Source: CAYPEK01 sp964409645 (lineage in GTDB: Bacteria; UBP15; UBA6099). From it: a stretch of DNA of 63,028 nt. A program made the translations under genes and the position numbers. Positions 27,481 through 36,416 of the stretch are shown here, in pieces. Each line of letters begins with the position of its first letter. The first letter of the stretch is position 1. The notes below the pieces were generated by a model. It did not search any database. It saw only the letters and a list, made by a program, of their open reading frames with translations, and had not been told where the DNA came from. The DNA lies in NCBI GenBank assembly GCA_964409645.1, contig CAYPEK010000011.1, positions 1-63,028 on the forward strand, in the 5' to 3' direction.

Positions 27481-29266
27481 AGGTTTGATCCCTGTAATAC
27501 TCCCGGTAATAGTCATCAATTTGTGCATGTTCGGCATCGGCTTCGCCTACTTTCGACTGAAAATCAAAAGGAATGACTACGCGGCAATAGCAATTCTTGT
27601 CGTTTGCTCGACGCTGATCGTTATAAGCCAGCCCGGCATAATCCCCTATATGCTGTTCTTCGTAATCGCGGTGATAGCACCCGGACGATTCTGTTCCAAC
27701 CCGCCGTCGAAACTCCTCCTATTCTCGATTCTGCTCTTTATGATCACCTGTCTGATCTTCCTCAACTGCGGCTTCACGGTGCCGATAATCAGGATGTTCA
27801 TGTACAACAACATGTTCGGAATGCCGATGGAGTATTTCGTGCGCGTAATGGGGATAACCGACCCGGCGCTGAGAAAAATCGTCAACGATTTCGTGTCCGA
27901 TCAGAGTACATTCCTTTTCAATTACACGAAGGCGGGCACGGCGCTGATCCTCTGCGGGGTGTATGCGTATTTATTCCAGTACGCAATCGCAGCGACGGTC
28001 CCCGGCACACCCGCGCCGCCGAAACCGGACGCGTTGAGAATGCCGCGTAATTCCGTCTTTCTTCTTCTCTTCGCATACGCCGCCATGCACGTTTTTGGAA
28101 AATTCGGATTCAAGTCACTGACCCCGGGAGTGATTCTGTTCAACATATTCGCGATCGCAGCAGCCGCGCTTATGCTTACTATCTTCGTCGTATTCCTCTA
28201 CGACTACGCGGGCGCACGCAGGCCGTCCCGAAAATTCCTGATCGTCTTCTACATCGGCGCGTTCTTTACGATACTTGTACGATCCGCGGCGGTGCTGCCG
28301 CCCGGAAACGGGATGCCGCTCGGCGCGGCGGGACTTGTATGGTCGGCGATCGTGTTCCTGTATGTAATTCACGGCATGATTCTGACATATAAATTCACGA
28401 GCGGCTCCGCCGCCATAAAACCGTTTCTATTGTTGCTGTTCATCATCTCGTTTATTATTCACGAACTCCTGCTTGCCATGTTCGTGCTCGGAATTCTCGA
28501 CAACCTGTTCGGGCTGAGACAGTTCGTGTCAGCACGGATGCCCGGCATGGCGAGTCCGAAACCCGCCGGATCAGGGCGCGTTTTCGTTTTCTCGATCGCC
28601 GTGGTTACAGTCGCGGTGATAATCGCCGCATGGACACTGACATCCCACGGAAGCCACGGTTCGGCGAAAGCCGGTGACCTTTATCCCGGATTCGATCTGC
28701 CGGAAAAGATCGCCGGATTCAGCAGCGAACAGCGCGGCAACGAAGTGCTCGTGTCGAGCCCGAAAAACTCATTTTTCATCGACGTTTACGAGCATCCGAA
28801 CCGCAAGGGCGCGGTGGCGACAAACAACGTGACGCCCGGAGAAGCGGCGGCAATGTGCGAAGCGGAGGGAAAGCGGCTCTGCACCGCCGAAGAATGGGCT
28901 TACGCGTGCGCGTCCGGCGACAACAACCTCGCATATTATCTTGACAAAAGGAAACTTGAATCGTACAACCTCGTATTCAAATCATGTTCGTGGGGCAACC
29001 ACAAACCGCTTCTCACCGCGAAATGCGGCCGGTATCCGAAATGCGGAAACACCTACGGCGTTCACGACATGATGGGGAACCTGTGGGAATGGGTGTCGCT
29101 GCCGGGTGGAAGCGGAATGACCGGCCTCGCCGGACCGGGCGAAAACAACGGCTGCCAGCGATGCCGCCGCTGCGACTGGACGGCGGTTTATTTCGATGAA
29201 CAGATAAAGCTGCTCGACCTCAAAAGAATAGGCTTCCGTTGCTGCCGCAGCGCTTCCGGGAACTGA
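27473..29266 (+). CDS. Multi-pass membrane protein with C-terminal SUMF1/FGE-like domain
   Basis: A 597-residue protein. About 11 helices occupy residues 5-405. A SUMF1-type domain covers about 425-597, with FFIDVYEHPN, MCEAEGKRLCTAEEWAYAC, VHDMMGNLWEWV and LKRIGFRCCR. These are the standard landmarks of formylglycine-generating-enzyme-like folds. The usual RGGS(F/W) motif is replaced by a glycine-rich stretch and NNGCQRCRRCDW, so oxidation of sulfatase cysteines is not assured; many SUMF1-fold proteins act as binding modules or in other oxygen or metal chemistry. It starts with TTG 27473, preceded by a GGAAGGGGG sequence, and overlaps the dikinase gene by eight bases. The tight coupling indicates the two membrane proteins work together. 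No sulfatase gene is seen in the window. Confidence 0.85.
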   Translation: MDKGLIPVILPVIVINLCMFGIGFAYFRLKIKRNDYAAIAILVVCSTLIVISQPGIIPYMLFFVIAVIAPGRFCSNPPSKLLLFSILLFMITCLIFLNCGFTVPIIRMFMYNNMFGMPMEYFVRVMGITDPALRKIVNDFVSDQSTFLFNYTKAGTALILCGVYAYLFQYAIAATVPGTPAPPKPDALRMPRNSVFLLLFAYAAMHVFGKFGFKSLTPGVILFNIFAIAAAALMLTIFVVFLYDYAGARRPSRKFLIVFYIGAFFTILVRSAAVLPPGNGMPLGAAGLVWSAIVFLYVIHGMILTYKFTSGSAAIKPFLLLLFIISFIIHELLLAMFVLGILDNLFGLRQFVSARMPGMASPKPAGSGRVFVFSIAVVTVAVIIAAWTLTSHGSHGSAKAGDLYPGFDLPEKIAGFSSEQRGNEVLVSSPKNSFFIDVYEHPNRKGAVATNNVTPGEAAAMCEAEGKRLCTAEEWAYACASGDNNLAYYLDKRKLESYNLVFKSCSWGNHKPLLTAKCGRYPKCGNTYGVHDMMGNLWEWVSLPGGSGMTGLAGPGENNGCQRCRRCDWTAVYFDEQIKLLDLKRIGFRCCRSASGN

Positions 29267-29276
29267 GGGCCCGCCT

Positions 29277-30740
29277 TCAAGGCACGTTTTTCTTCGACAT
29301 CAGATATTTTACGTTATTGAGAAAGAATGCGTCACTTTTAAGCATTGCATTTATAAAATACGCTATGTTGACCGCCATATACGAGCCGGGAAGAAACCTG
29401 AACCGATTGTTTTTCAGAAGGAACCTGATCCAGCCCGCCGGCAGAATCGGAATCAGCGCGAACAGAACCCGGAACTTTTCCATCAGCGGGATCGCTCCCT
29501 TCAACGGGTTGTCGTAAAGACAATCAATGTTCCCGTCCTCTATGCGCGCCATCTCCTCCTCCGACATAAGTCCGGTTTCGGTCGCTTTTTTCAGAATCTC
29601 GGTGCCGGGGAAATACGTCAGCCAGTAAGTGAGCAACCGCGCCGGTTTTAATTCATTATAAAACGTCACCGCCTCGCACATCATCTCGTGCGTATCGCCG
29701 GGTATGCCTACAATCTGATCGAGAAAAACCGAAACGCCGCGCTTCTTGAGCCTCCGAACGCACCGCCGCGCGACTTCGTTGTCGTACTTTCGGTTCAACA
29801 CGTTTCTGCGCTGGCCTTCATCGACAGACTGTATCCCTATCGAGATGAACTTGCAGCCGCCCTCGGCAAGCAGATCGACCACCTCGTCGCTCAGATAGTT
29901 CGGATGCGAAAAGCAGAAATAAGGCAGCTTGATCCGTGAAATGTACTTCGCCGTGAAACCCGCCAGCCAATCCCTGTCCATCGAAAAAACGTCGTCGAAG
30001 AATTTTACGATCTTCACTCTGCCGCGCGCCGCTACGGGCTCGAGTTCCTCGATCACGTTTATGACGCTCCTGCGCCGGATTTTGTTCGCCCCTGTTGCGC
30101 GGCGCACTTCGAGACTGTTATGGCAGTACGAACACATGTACGGGCACCCGCGCGACGCCATTATCGTGTAACTCTCTTCGAGCACGGGCGCCTTGTTGTA
30201 GAAAAGGTCCTTCGCGGGGAACGGCAACGCGTCGAGATCGTCAACAGCCATCCATCCGTCCTCGCACACCAGCTCGCCGCCGGCCTTCCGCCACACCCCC
30301 GGCCTCCGCTCCACACGCCCCTCCTCCATATCCGTCAGAAGCGCCGGGAACGATAAGTCCGCCTCCGTGACTATCAGGTTGTCAACAGCCTGTTCCTCTA
30401 TGACACGGTGTGGAACCGCCGTTACGTGAATACCGCCGAAAACCGTCTGAATTTCCGGCGCGTGCTTTTTTATCTCGCGGGCAAGTTCGAGCGACCAGAT
30501 ATAGTTTGCCGTCACACACGAGAACGCAACCACATCCGGCTTGTCTTCAAGAATCTTCTTCAGTATCTGAGGACGCTTGTCGAACTTCTTAGCTATCGAC
30601 GGAATATCCCACATCAGATGCCCGCCGAAAATCGCGGGGTCGAATGCAAGGCTCACCTCGTGGCCGGCTTTTCGCGCCGTAGCCGCGAGGTACTCCACTC
30701 CCATGCTTTCCACCCCGATATATACAAAGAGAACTCTCAT
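29277..30740 (-). CDS. B12-binding radical SAM protein
   Basis: A 487-residue protein beginning MRVLFVYIGVESMGVEYLA, a common opening of B12-binding radical SAM proteins that recognise the corrin with the first beta-strand. GGIHVTAVPH (102-111) and VTEADLSFP are the later domain turns. The radical core has ASRGCPYMCSYC with C199/C203/C206, then FFDDVFSMDRDW, SIGIQSVDEGQRR and GIPGDTHE. The Leu-Thr-Tyr-rich segment LLTYWLTYFPGTEIL and the hydrophobic C-terminus are typical. ATG 30740 is preferred to the in-frame TTG at 30752, which lies almost on the -10 box. It converges with 27473-29266, with ten bases between stops, and is divergent from the propeller gene at 30866. Substrate unknown. Confidence 0.93.
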   Translation of the reverse strand: MRVLFVYIGVESMGVEYLAATARKAGHEVSLAFDPAIFGGHLMWDIPSIAKKFDKRPQILKKILEDKPDVVAFSCVTANYIWSLELAREIKKHAPEIQTVFGGIHVTAVPHRVIEEQAVDNLIVTEADLSFPALLTDMEEGRVERRPGVWRKAGGELVCEDGWMAVDDLDALPFPAKDLFYNKAPVLEESYTIMASRGCPYMCSYCHNSLEVRRATGANKIRRRSVINVIEELEPVAARGRVKIVKFFDDVFSMDRDWLAGFTAKYISRIKLPYFCFSHPNYLSDEVVDLLAEGGCKFISIGIQSVDEGQRRNVLNRKYDNEVARRCVRRLKKRGVSVFLDQIVGIPGDTHEMMCEAVTFYNELKPARLLTYWLTYFPGTEILKKATETGLMSEEEMARIEDGNIDCLYDNPLKGAIPLMEKFRVLFALIPILPAGWIRFLLKNNRFRFLPGSYMAVNIAYFINAMLKSDAFFLNNVKYLMSKKNVP

Positions 30741-30751
30741 CAGGTACGCCA

Positions 30752-30780
30752 ATTATATCGACTGTCTTGCAAAAAAGCAA
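30752..30780 (-). promoter_or_regulatory. Sigma70-like promoter for the 29277-30740 radical SAM gene
   Basis: On the minus strand TTGCTT (30780-30775), a 17-base spacer and TATAAT (30757-30752) precede the ATG at 30740 by 11 bases. The expected leader is only about four bases long. Confidence 0.6.
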
Positions 30781-30837
30781 AAACGACCGATCCGGGCGTC
30801 CCGGCTGAACCGACTCCCGGCCCTCTGTAGCGCCTGT

Positions 30838-30865
30838 ATTTCAATTTATATATAATTGTTGAAAT
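30838..30865 (+). promoter_or_regulatory. Leaderless-type -10 box inside an inverted repeat, before the 30866-32335 gene
   Basis: TATAAT (30851-30856) lies 9 bases before the ATG at 30866, with no Shine-Dalgarno sequence. The box is enclosed by ATTTCAA (30838-30844) and TTGAAAT (30859-30865), a 7-base inverted repeat that ends exactly at the start codon. A protein binding this palindrome would block both transcription and the start site. No good -35 hexamer is visible, which would suit an activator-dependent or regulated promoter. Confidence 0.45.
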
Positions 30866-32335
30866 ATGGACAGCGCCAGAAAACCGGCATCCGAAGCCTT
30901 TCTGATAAGAGCGTTCAAAATCGGCAGTCAGGTGTTCGCCGATTTCGTGCTCGGCGGCCTCGGCTACTTCAACAACACGGGCGTTCCGCCGCTCGCCGTT
31001 CTCGGCCTCATACTCGGCTTCGTCCGTCTCAATAAAAAGCTGCGAAAATCCAAGATCGTTTTCATAATGTATTGGATCGGCATCGTAATGTCGATGGATT
31101 TCGTCGTCGCGCTCATCTATGCCGCCAACGCTTCCTACGGCAAAAGCATCGTCATAATACTTGGGATAATTTATGTCGTTCTGCTCGCAGTCAAAAAAAC
31201 ATTTAAATGGCCCGATTTCATGACGGCCGTTCAGCTCCTGATCGTACCGGTCGTCCTTCTCGGTTTCGTCATCAAGAGCGGCGAGATATGGAACCCGGCC
31301 AACCGCTGCAACATGATAGACTCCGTGCCGGGCGTCAGGATTATCAACAGCGGCGAATACAATTTCAACAAAATTCCACACACTGCAATTCCGCGCTTTT
31401 TCATCCCGCGCCCCAGCCGCGGCGACATCCTCGTCTGCGACCACATCTACGTTTACGAAAAAAACATTCAGGTTAAGCAGGCCATCAACAGGCTCGACAC
31501 CAGAACCGGCATGATGACCGTATGGCTCGATCGCGGAAACGTTCTCGCGATAAGAGAAGAACCCAAGACCGGAATCATCTACGCGATAGTCCAGAAAAAC
31601 TACCGATCCCGTACAGCGCCGAACGTCCAGCTCATCACATTCAACCCGGAAGGAAAAATCCTAAGGCGGAAAGACTTTGGGCTGAACCGCAACACATTCT
31701 ACGGCGCGAGCATAACAATATTGCCCGATAAGCTGTACATAACGATCGAGTCGAATTTTTACGCTTACCACAGGAAAGACGGGCGGATAGAAAAATTCAA
31801 CATCAGCGGTAATACCGGCACGCCGGTCTATAGAACCGCGTGGGTCAAGCCTTATCTATACGGCACCTCGTCCGTTTCGCCGCTGATCGGCAGGCTCTTC
31901 GGCTCGAGACACCTCCTCAAATTCAATCTCGAAACCAGAAATCTCGAAGGCTGGATTTCAGATTATCCGGTCGGGATATTCGATATTGAGAAACGGCCCG
32001 GCAGGGCACAACTCGCCGCAAGCAGAAACTTTCCGAGCGGCGGCTGGCTTCTCGACTATAATCTCAAAAAAATCAAAAAACTCGTCATCCCTCCCGGCGT
32101 GCGGGAGATCGAGTTCTCGAAAGACGGCAAATATCTCTTCGCAACAGGCTTCTTCACCGGTAAGTTCTACGTGATCGACCCGGACGCGAATAAACTGATC
32201 GCGGAAGTGTTTACGGGATACGGTTCGCGTGGAATGGCCGTGTCCGACGACGGCTATGTTATAATCGGGGCTAACTGCGGAGTCGTCGGCGTTGACGTGG
32301 ATAAGTTTTTGAGGGGACGTAAAGCAAAGAAATAA
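30866..32335 (+). CDS. Membrane protein with C-terminal beta-propeller (paralogue family member 3)
   Basis: A 489-residue protein, the shortest of the five. About four helices lie between residues 22 and 140. A propeller follows to the end, with ILVCDHIYVYEKN, IIYAIVQKNYR, IEFSKDGKYLFATGFFTG, FYVIDPDANKLIAEV and VIIGANCGVVGVDVDKFL. The last two blades resemble those of the other members most closely. The start ATG 30866 directly follows a -10 box and palindrome, so a leaderless message is likely. It is followed after 56 bases by another family member in the same direction. No catalytic residues are recognised. A WD40/YVTN-like interaction platform on the outer face of the membrane is the simplest reading. 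Confidence 0.85.
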   Translation: MDSARKPASEAFLIRAFKIGSQVFADFVLGGLGYFNNTGVPPLAVLGLILGFVRLNKKLRKSKIVFIMYWIGIVMSMDFVVALIYAANASYGKSIVIILGIIYVVLLAVKKTFKWPDFMTAVQLLIVPVVLLGFVIKSGEIWNPANRCNMIDSVPGVRIINSGEYNFNKIPHTAIPRFFIPRPSRGDILVCDHIYVYEKNIQVKQAINRLDTRTGMMTVWLDRGNVLAIREEPKTGIIYAIVQKNYRSRTAPNVQLITFNPEGKILRRKDFGLNRNTFYGASITILPDKLYITIESNFYAYHRKDGRIEKFNISGNTGTPVYRTAWVKPYLYGTSSVSPLIGRLFGSRHLLKFNLETRNLEGWISDYPVGIFDIEKRPGRAQLAASRNFPSGGWLLDYNLKKIKKLVIPPGVREIEFSKDGKYLFATGFFTGKFYVIDPDANKLIAEVFTGYGSRGMAVSDDGYVIIGANCGVVGVDVDKFLRGRKAKK

Positions 32336-32391
32336 ACCGCACGGCAACGGCTGCGTGCCGACCCGATCGCGGGCTAAGAAACGGAAACAGA

Positions 32392-34812
32392 ATGTCGGTT
32401 ATCGGACTTTTAATATTCATCTTTATAGCGTTCTTCTTTCTGCGCTTCGTCTTTAGAGTTTTCGGGCACCTCTTCAAAGTCTTCGGCTGGATAGGTGAAG
32501 ACATAAATAAAACAGTGACCCTCACTTACGGCACGGTGTCGAAGAAAGTCGCCGAAAAGTCACAGGAAATAAAAGCCGAGGCGGAGAAAAAAAGGGAACA
32601 GGAACTCGCCCGAAAAATCGAGAAACTGCCTGCCGACGGCTTGGATGACGAGGAACCAGAAGACGATTTCGCCATAGATGCGGCGGAGAAAAAAATATCG
32701 GCCGGTACGGTTGTCGGCTCTTCCGCCGAAGAATCGGAACTCTCCGGCGAACCTCAGGCTGTAATGGCGTTACCCGACAAACTGACCGGTGCGGCAATCG
32801 GCGCGGCATACGCGATCGTTATGTCACTCGTGTGGCTCATCTCGTGCATTCAGAGAATACCGTCAGCCGTCAAAGCGGGCTTCCCAATCCAGAGTTCATT
32901 GCTTTTCGGCAAGTTGGCGCTCTGCATACTCCCCATCGAAATTATCAAAAAAATTCCGGACATCTACGGCTTCGAGCCGATAATCGGTTTCATTAAGTTT
33001 ATGGCCGTCCTTTACTGCGGTTTCATCGCCGCGATCTATCTGCTGAGAATCCTTATCCCGTTCGACCTCGAACATCTGTACACCGGCCGCCACATCGACG
33101 ACGTCGATATATCGAAGGAATACAACAGAGCGTGGGGCGCCGGTTCAATGCTGTACATAATTTGGCTTCTGAACGCCGGGCTCTTCAAATACGATAAATA
33201 TTCTTGGTGCTTCTTCGTCCTCGGCGTCTTCTTCTCACTGTCTTACATACTGATGCCGTGGTGGAAAGGAAAACCGTTCGCGCCCGCGAGGCTGATTCCG
33301 GTCCCCGCCATCCTCGCCACCTTCACCGCCCTTTCATATTTCACGTACACTTCGGGCGCCTATCATCAGGCATCCGTTTTCTTTCTGGTCGCCGCCGTCT
33401 CCGTCATTTCGACTATAATAATCTACCTTTACTGGAAGACAATCCGCAACCAGCGCGACGCCGCGCATCCTGACCTGCCGCGCGGCTCGAAATTCAGGTC
33501 TTGGTTCAACTTCTTTGCCGTTCCAGTCATCAAAATGTACTTCATGATCTACGGATTCTATTTTATTCTGATGTTCTACACATTGAATCCGGTCTCGTTT
33601 GCAGTCGCGGTCGCAGGTGTCACCGCGGCGGTGTTTTTTCACAGATATCTGCGAAGATCGGCCCCGCCCTTCATGCGGCCCGGCATCTTCGTCGCATACA
33701 TCTTCCTTCTTTGGATATCCATCACCTACGTTCAGAGTTACAACCGGATGGCGCCGCCGCCGTCGGCATGCTCAAAACTCACCGATAACTCATACAGACA
33801 TTGCCTGCTGCCCATGAAGCAGTACGGTAAAATCGAATATCTCTCAGGCGCGCTTCCCTACGACACGATAATGGACAACAGCGAAAACGCGCTGTTTGTC
33901 ACCTTTAAAAATCTCTCCGGATACGGCGCGGTCGTCAAAATAGACACGCGCACCGAAAAAATCGATAAGCACATCATCACGAGTAACGACAGATTCCCCG
34001 GAAAAATGCTGTATCCCGAAAGGCTCTGCATCGACAGAAAAATCAAACGGCTCTATTCCACCACGAAGAGTATGAACAACTTTCAGATTCTGGACTTCGA
34101 TTACTCGAAAGGCGGCTTCCGCCTCGCCGAAAGAATAAAATTCCCGAATTACGAAGTGACAAGTTGCGAAACGGACACATCGACAGGCGACATATTCGTT
34201 ATCTTCCTCGGGCCGCCCGACAGCCGCATCGTCGCAATAGACGGAAAAACACTCGTGCCCGACAACCCGATCCGGTTCGGCGAATTCGGTTACGCCGACT
34301 ATTTCACACTTGACCCGGCCGGAAAAAAGATCGTATCGCCGTCACTCGACCCGAAAAGACTTTTCAACGTGTATGTAGTCAAAGAGCCGCGCGGTCGCTA
34401 CATGGAAATTGAACAGAAACCGATGCGCCTCCCCATACGGCTGCCCGGCGGGCTCAAAATCGCAATCCCGGTCCCGACATTCGGCATAGCGGCGGATAAC
34501 TCGAAAAACAAATTCTATTTCACCTGCCCGTTCCTCAGACTCGTGTTCGAGACGGACGGAAAAGATTTTCATATCACAAAGACAATGTTCGCCGGAAAAT
34601 TCCCGCGCAAGCTCGCGTTCAACGCTAAACAGCATACCCTGCTCGTCGCCAACTACAGCAGCGGCACTGTCGATATGATAGACACCGATTCGTGGAAAAA
34701 AATCCGGACAGTGGAAGTCGGCAAGCTCGTTAGAAGCGTCCGCGTGGACGATGAAACCGGAAAGAATTTCGCGACAACAGCCTGTGGCGTTTTCGAGTTG
34801 AAAGGGAAGTAA
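32392..34812 (+). CDS. Large membrane protein with coiled linker and C-terminal beta-propeller (paralogue family member 4)
   Basis: An 806-residue protein. A first helix (3-25) is followed by a strongly charged, probably helical cytoplasmic linker (about 45-105, rich in K, E and D, including KAEAEKKREQELARKIEK). About nine helices run to residue 455. The propeller (about 480-806) shows ALFVTFKNLSGYGAVVKIDT, KRLYSTTKSMNNFQILD, LLVANYSSGTVDMIDTDSW and a short final blade ACGVFELKGK. The charged linker is absent from the other four members and could bind a cytoplasmic partner. It follows member 3 after 56 bases with only a weak GGA ribosome-binding site, so the two are likely co-transcribed. It converges with the 34821 radical SAM gene, eight bases apart. 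Function unknown. Confidence 0.84.
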   Translation: MSVIGLLIFIFIAFFFLRFVFRVFGHLFKVFGWIGEDINKTVTLTYGTVSKKVAEKSQEIKAEAEKKREQELARKIEKLPADGLDDEEPEDDFAIDAAEKKISAGTVVGSSAEESELSGEPQAVMALPDKLTGAAIGAAYAIVMSLVWLISCIQRIPSAVKAGFPIQSSLLFGKLALCILPIEIIKKIPDIYGFEPIIGFIKFMAVLYCGFIAAIYLLRILIPFDLEHLYTGRHIDDVDISKEYNRAWGAGSMLYIIWLLNAGLFKYDKYSWCFFVLGVFFSLSYILMPWWKGKPFAPARLIPVPAILATFTALSYFTYTSGAYHQASVFFLVAAVSVISTIIIYLYWKTIRNQRDAAHPDLPRGSKFRSWFNFFAVPVIKMYFMIYGFYFILMFYTLNPVSFAVAVAGVTAAVFFHRYLRRSAPPFMRPGIFVAYIFLLWISITYVQSYNRMAPPPSACSKLTDNSYRHCLLPMKQYGKIEYLSGALPYDTIMDNSENALFVTFKNLSGYGAVVKIDTRTEKIDKHIITSNDRFPGKMLYPERLCIDRKIKRLYSTTKSMNNFQILDFDYSKGGFRLAERIKFPNYEVTSCETDTSTGDIFVIFLGPPDSRIVAIDGKTLVPDNPIRFGEFGYADYFTLDPAGKKIVSPSLDPKRLFNVYVVKEPRGRYMEIEQKPMRLPIRLPGGLKIAIPVPTFGIAADNSKNKFYFTCPFLRLVFETDGKDFHITKTMFAGKFPRKLAFNAKQHTLLVANYSSGTVDMIDTDSWKKIRTVEVGKLVRSVRVDDETGKNFATTACGVFELKGK

Positions 34813-34820
34813 TACCGGCG

Positions 34821-36272
34821 TCAGATTTCGGGCGCTCCGCTCCGGCCGCCGCCGAATGTCGCCTCAAGATTCGTCTTCACAACCCAGTAAGCCGCAAACG
34901 CATACGACTTCACCTGCTCGGCAGAGTTGATGCGCTTCAGCACCCTCATCACATATCCGGGCCGCAGATAGAACCTCATGTAGGCCCGCGCGTTTATTTT
35001 CTTCAGTTCCTCGGCGCCGACATCGCCCTGCGTGTAGATCACTTCCTTGTCGGAATACGCCGCCCAATCGTCCCATTTGCCGCGGTCGATGCTGAATTCC
35101 GTACCGCCGCCGACCATTTCCCGGAGCCGCGTGCCGACGTACGGCTGCGCTATCGTGAAATTCGCCACCGTCAGCGGCAGCGAAAGCGCGAACCGCGTCG
35201 TCTCCTCCATCGTCGTGCGTGTGTCACCGGGAAGATTGAATATGAAATAGCCGCGGCTCTCCATCCCGGCACGGCTCGTCTCCGCAATCGCCTTCCGCAC
35301 CTGCTCCAGCGTGATCCCCTTCCCGCAACGCCTCAGCACCTCAGCGTTCCCCGATTCAATACCGTAACCGATCGAATAGCACCCGGCGCGCTTCATCAGC
35401 GACAGCAATTCCCCGTCCACGCAGTCCACGCGCGAGTTGCACCGCCACGGCAGCCGCTTCTTCTCCGCGAGCATTCTCTCGCACAGCGCCGCCACCCGCT
35501 CACGGTCCGACGTGAACGTGTCGTCGAAAAATGCGATTTCACCCGCACCGTACCTGTCCCTCAGCGTCGCGATTTCGCCCATGATTCCCTCGACGCTCCT
35601 GAAGCGGCACTCACGGCCCCAAAGTTTTTTGAAACAGAATATGCAGTTGTACGGGCACCCTCGGCTTGTGAACATATTGATCGACGGAAAATATCGCGAC
35701 GCGCCGCCGGGTTGTGCGTAACGGCTCACGTCGAACAGGTGCAGCGCGGGCGGCGGGAGCACGTCGAGGTCCTCCACCAACGGCTGCGGCTCCGCAGCGA
35801 TCGTCGCTCCATCTTGCCGATAAGCAATTCCCTTCACATTCGCGAACGAGCCTCCCGCCGACGCCGCGTGCGCGAGCTGCACGATCGTCCGCTCACCCTC
35901 GCCGAGCGCCGCGGCGTCCGCGCCGCACTCATCGAGTACCGCAGGCCCGAGCGCGGTCGGATGCGGCCCGCCGATCACGACAGGTACGCCCGGCGCGGCT
36001 TCCCGCACCATCTCGATTATCCTGTACGCCGACGGCGCCGACAGTGTGAAACACGACACTCCGACGAGCCCGTACCCCTTTTTCAGCGTTTCCGCCAGTC
36101 GTGCCGGCGTGTTTCCTTCGAGCTGGAAATCGAACACGTCGGCCTCGAAACCGGCCTCTTCCAGAGCTGCCCCAAGATACGCAATGCCGAGTGGAATCCC
36201 CACGCCGATTGTGTTCTTATAATCGTGCGCGTACTTGCTGCTCGGCGGCGGAAATATCAGCAGAACTCTCAT
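34821..36272 (-). CDS. B12-binding radical SAM protein
   Basis: A 483-residue protein. The opening MRVLLIFPPPSSKY and IGVGIPLGIAYLGAALEEAGFEADVFD is the standard cobalamin-binding start of this family. VIGGPHPTALGP (99-110) and ALGEGERT follow. The radical SAM motif is TSRGCPYNCIFC with C206/C210/C213, then FFDDTFTSDRERV and GYGIESGNAEVL. The C-terminus carries YMRFYLRPGYVMRVLKRI, the same signature as in 2987-4486. ATG 36272 is chosen because the domain starts there and a -10-like TATTAT lies 7 bases upstream; a longer frame to 36362 would add 30 unrelated residues. It is divergent from another B12 radical SAM gene (36417), an arrangement worth noting because the two share a 144-base control region. 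Confidence 0.93.
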   Translation of the reverse strand: MRVLLIFPPPSSKYAHDYKNTIGVGIPLGIAYLGAALEEAGFEADVFDFQLEGNTPARLAETLKKGYGLVGVSCFTLSAPSAYRIIEMVREAAPGVPVVIGGPHPTALGPAVLDECGADAAALGEGERTIVQLAHAASAGGSFANVKGIAYRQDGATIAAEPQPLVEDLDVLPPPALHLFDVSRYAQPGGASRYFPSINMFTSRGCPYNCIFCFKKLWGRECRFRSVEGIMGEIATLRDRYGAGEIAFFDDTFTSDRERVAALCERMLAEKKRLPWRCNSRVDCVDGELLSLMKRAGCYSIGYGIESGNAEVLRRCGKGITLEQVRKAIAETSRAGMESRGYFIFNLPGDTRTTMEETTRFALSLPLTVANFTIAQPYVGTRLREMVGGGTEFSIDRGKWDDWAAYSDKEVIYTQGDVGAEELKKINARAYMRFYLRPGYVMRVLKRINSAEQVKSYAFAAYWVVKTNLEATFGGGRSGAPEI

Positions 36273-36279
36273 CCCATAA

Positions 36280-36285
36280 ATAATA
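36280..36285 (-). promoter_or_regulatory. -10 box of a probable leaderless promoter for the 34821-36272 gene
   Basis: On the minus strand TATTAT lies 7 bases before the ATG at 36272. No convincing -35 hexamer and no Shine-Dalgarno sequence are seen. Confidence 0.45.
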
Positions 36286-36380
36286 ACCCAACATCGAAAT
36301 AAAAACGATTGACGTTTTGCGGACCCCGTCGCGCAGCGCCAAAATTTCAATACACGCTTCAAAATGCGCTCCCGCCGATA

Positions 36381-36410
36381 TTGAACCGCCGTGCGGCGAT
36401 GTGTTATATT
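36381..36410 (+). promoter_or_regulatory. Sigma70-like promoter, probable leaderless start for the 36417-37865 gene
   Basis: TTGAAC (36381-36386), an 18-base spacer and TATATT (36405-36410) end 6 bases before the ATG at 36417. This also argues against an earlier in-frame start at 36399, which would lie inside the promoter. Confidence 0.62.
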
Positions 36411-36416
36411 CCCGGT

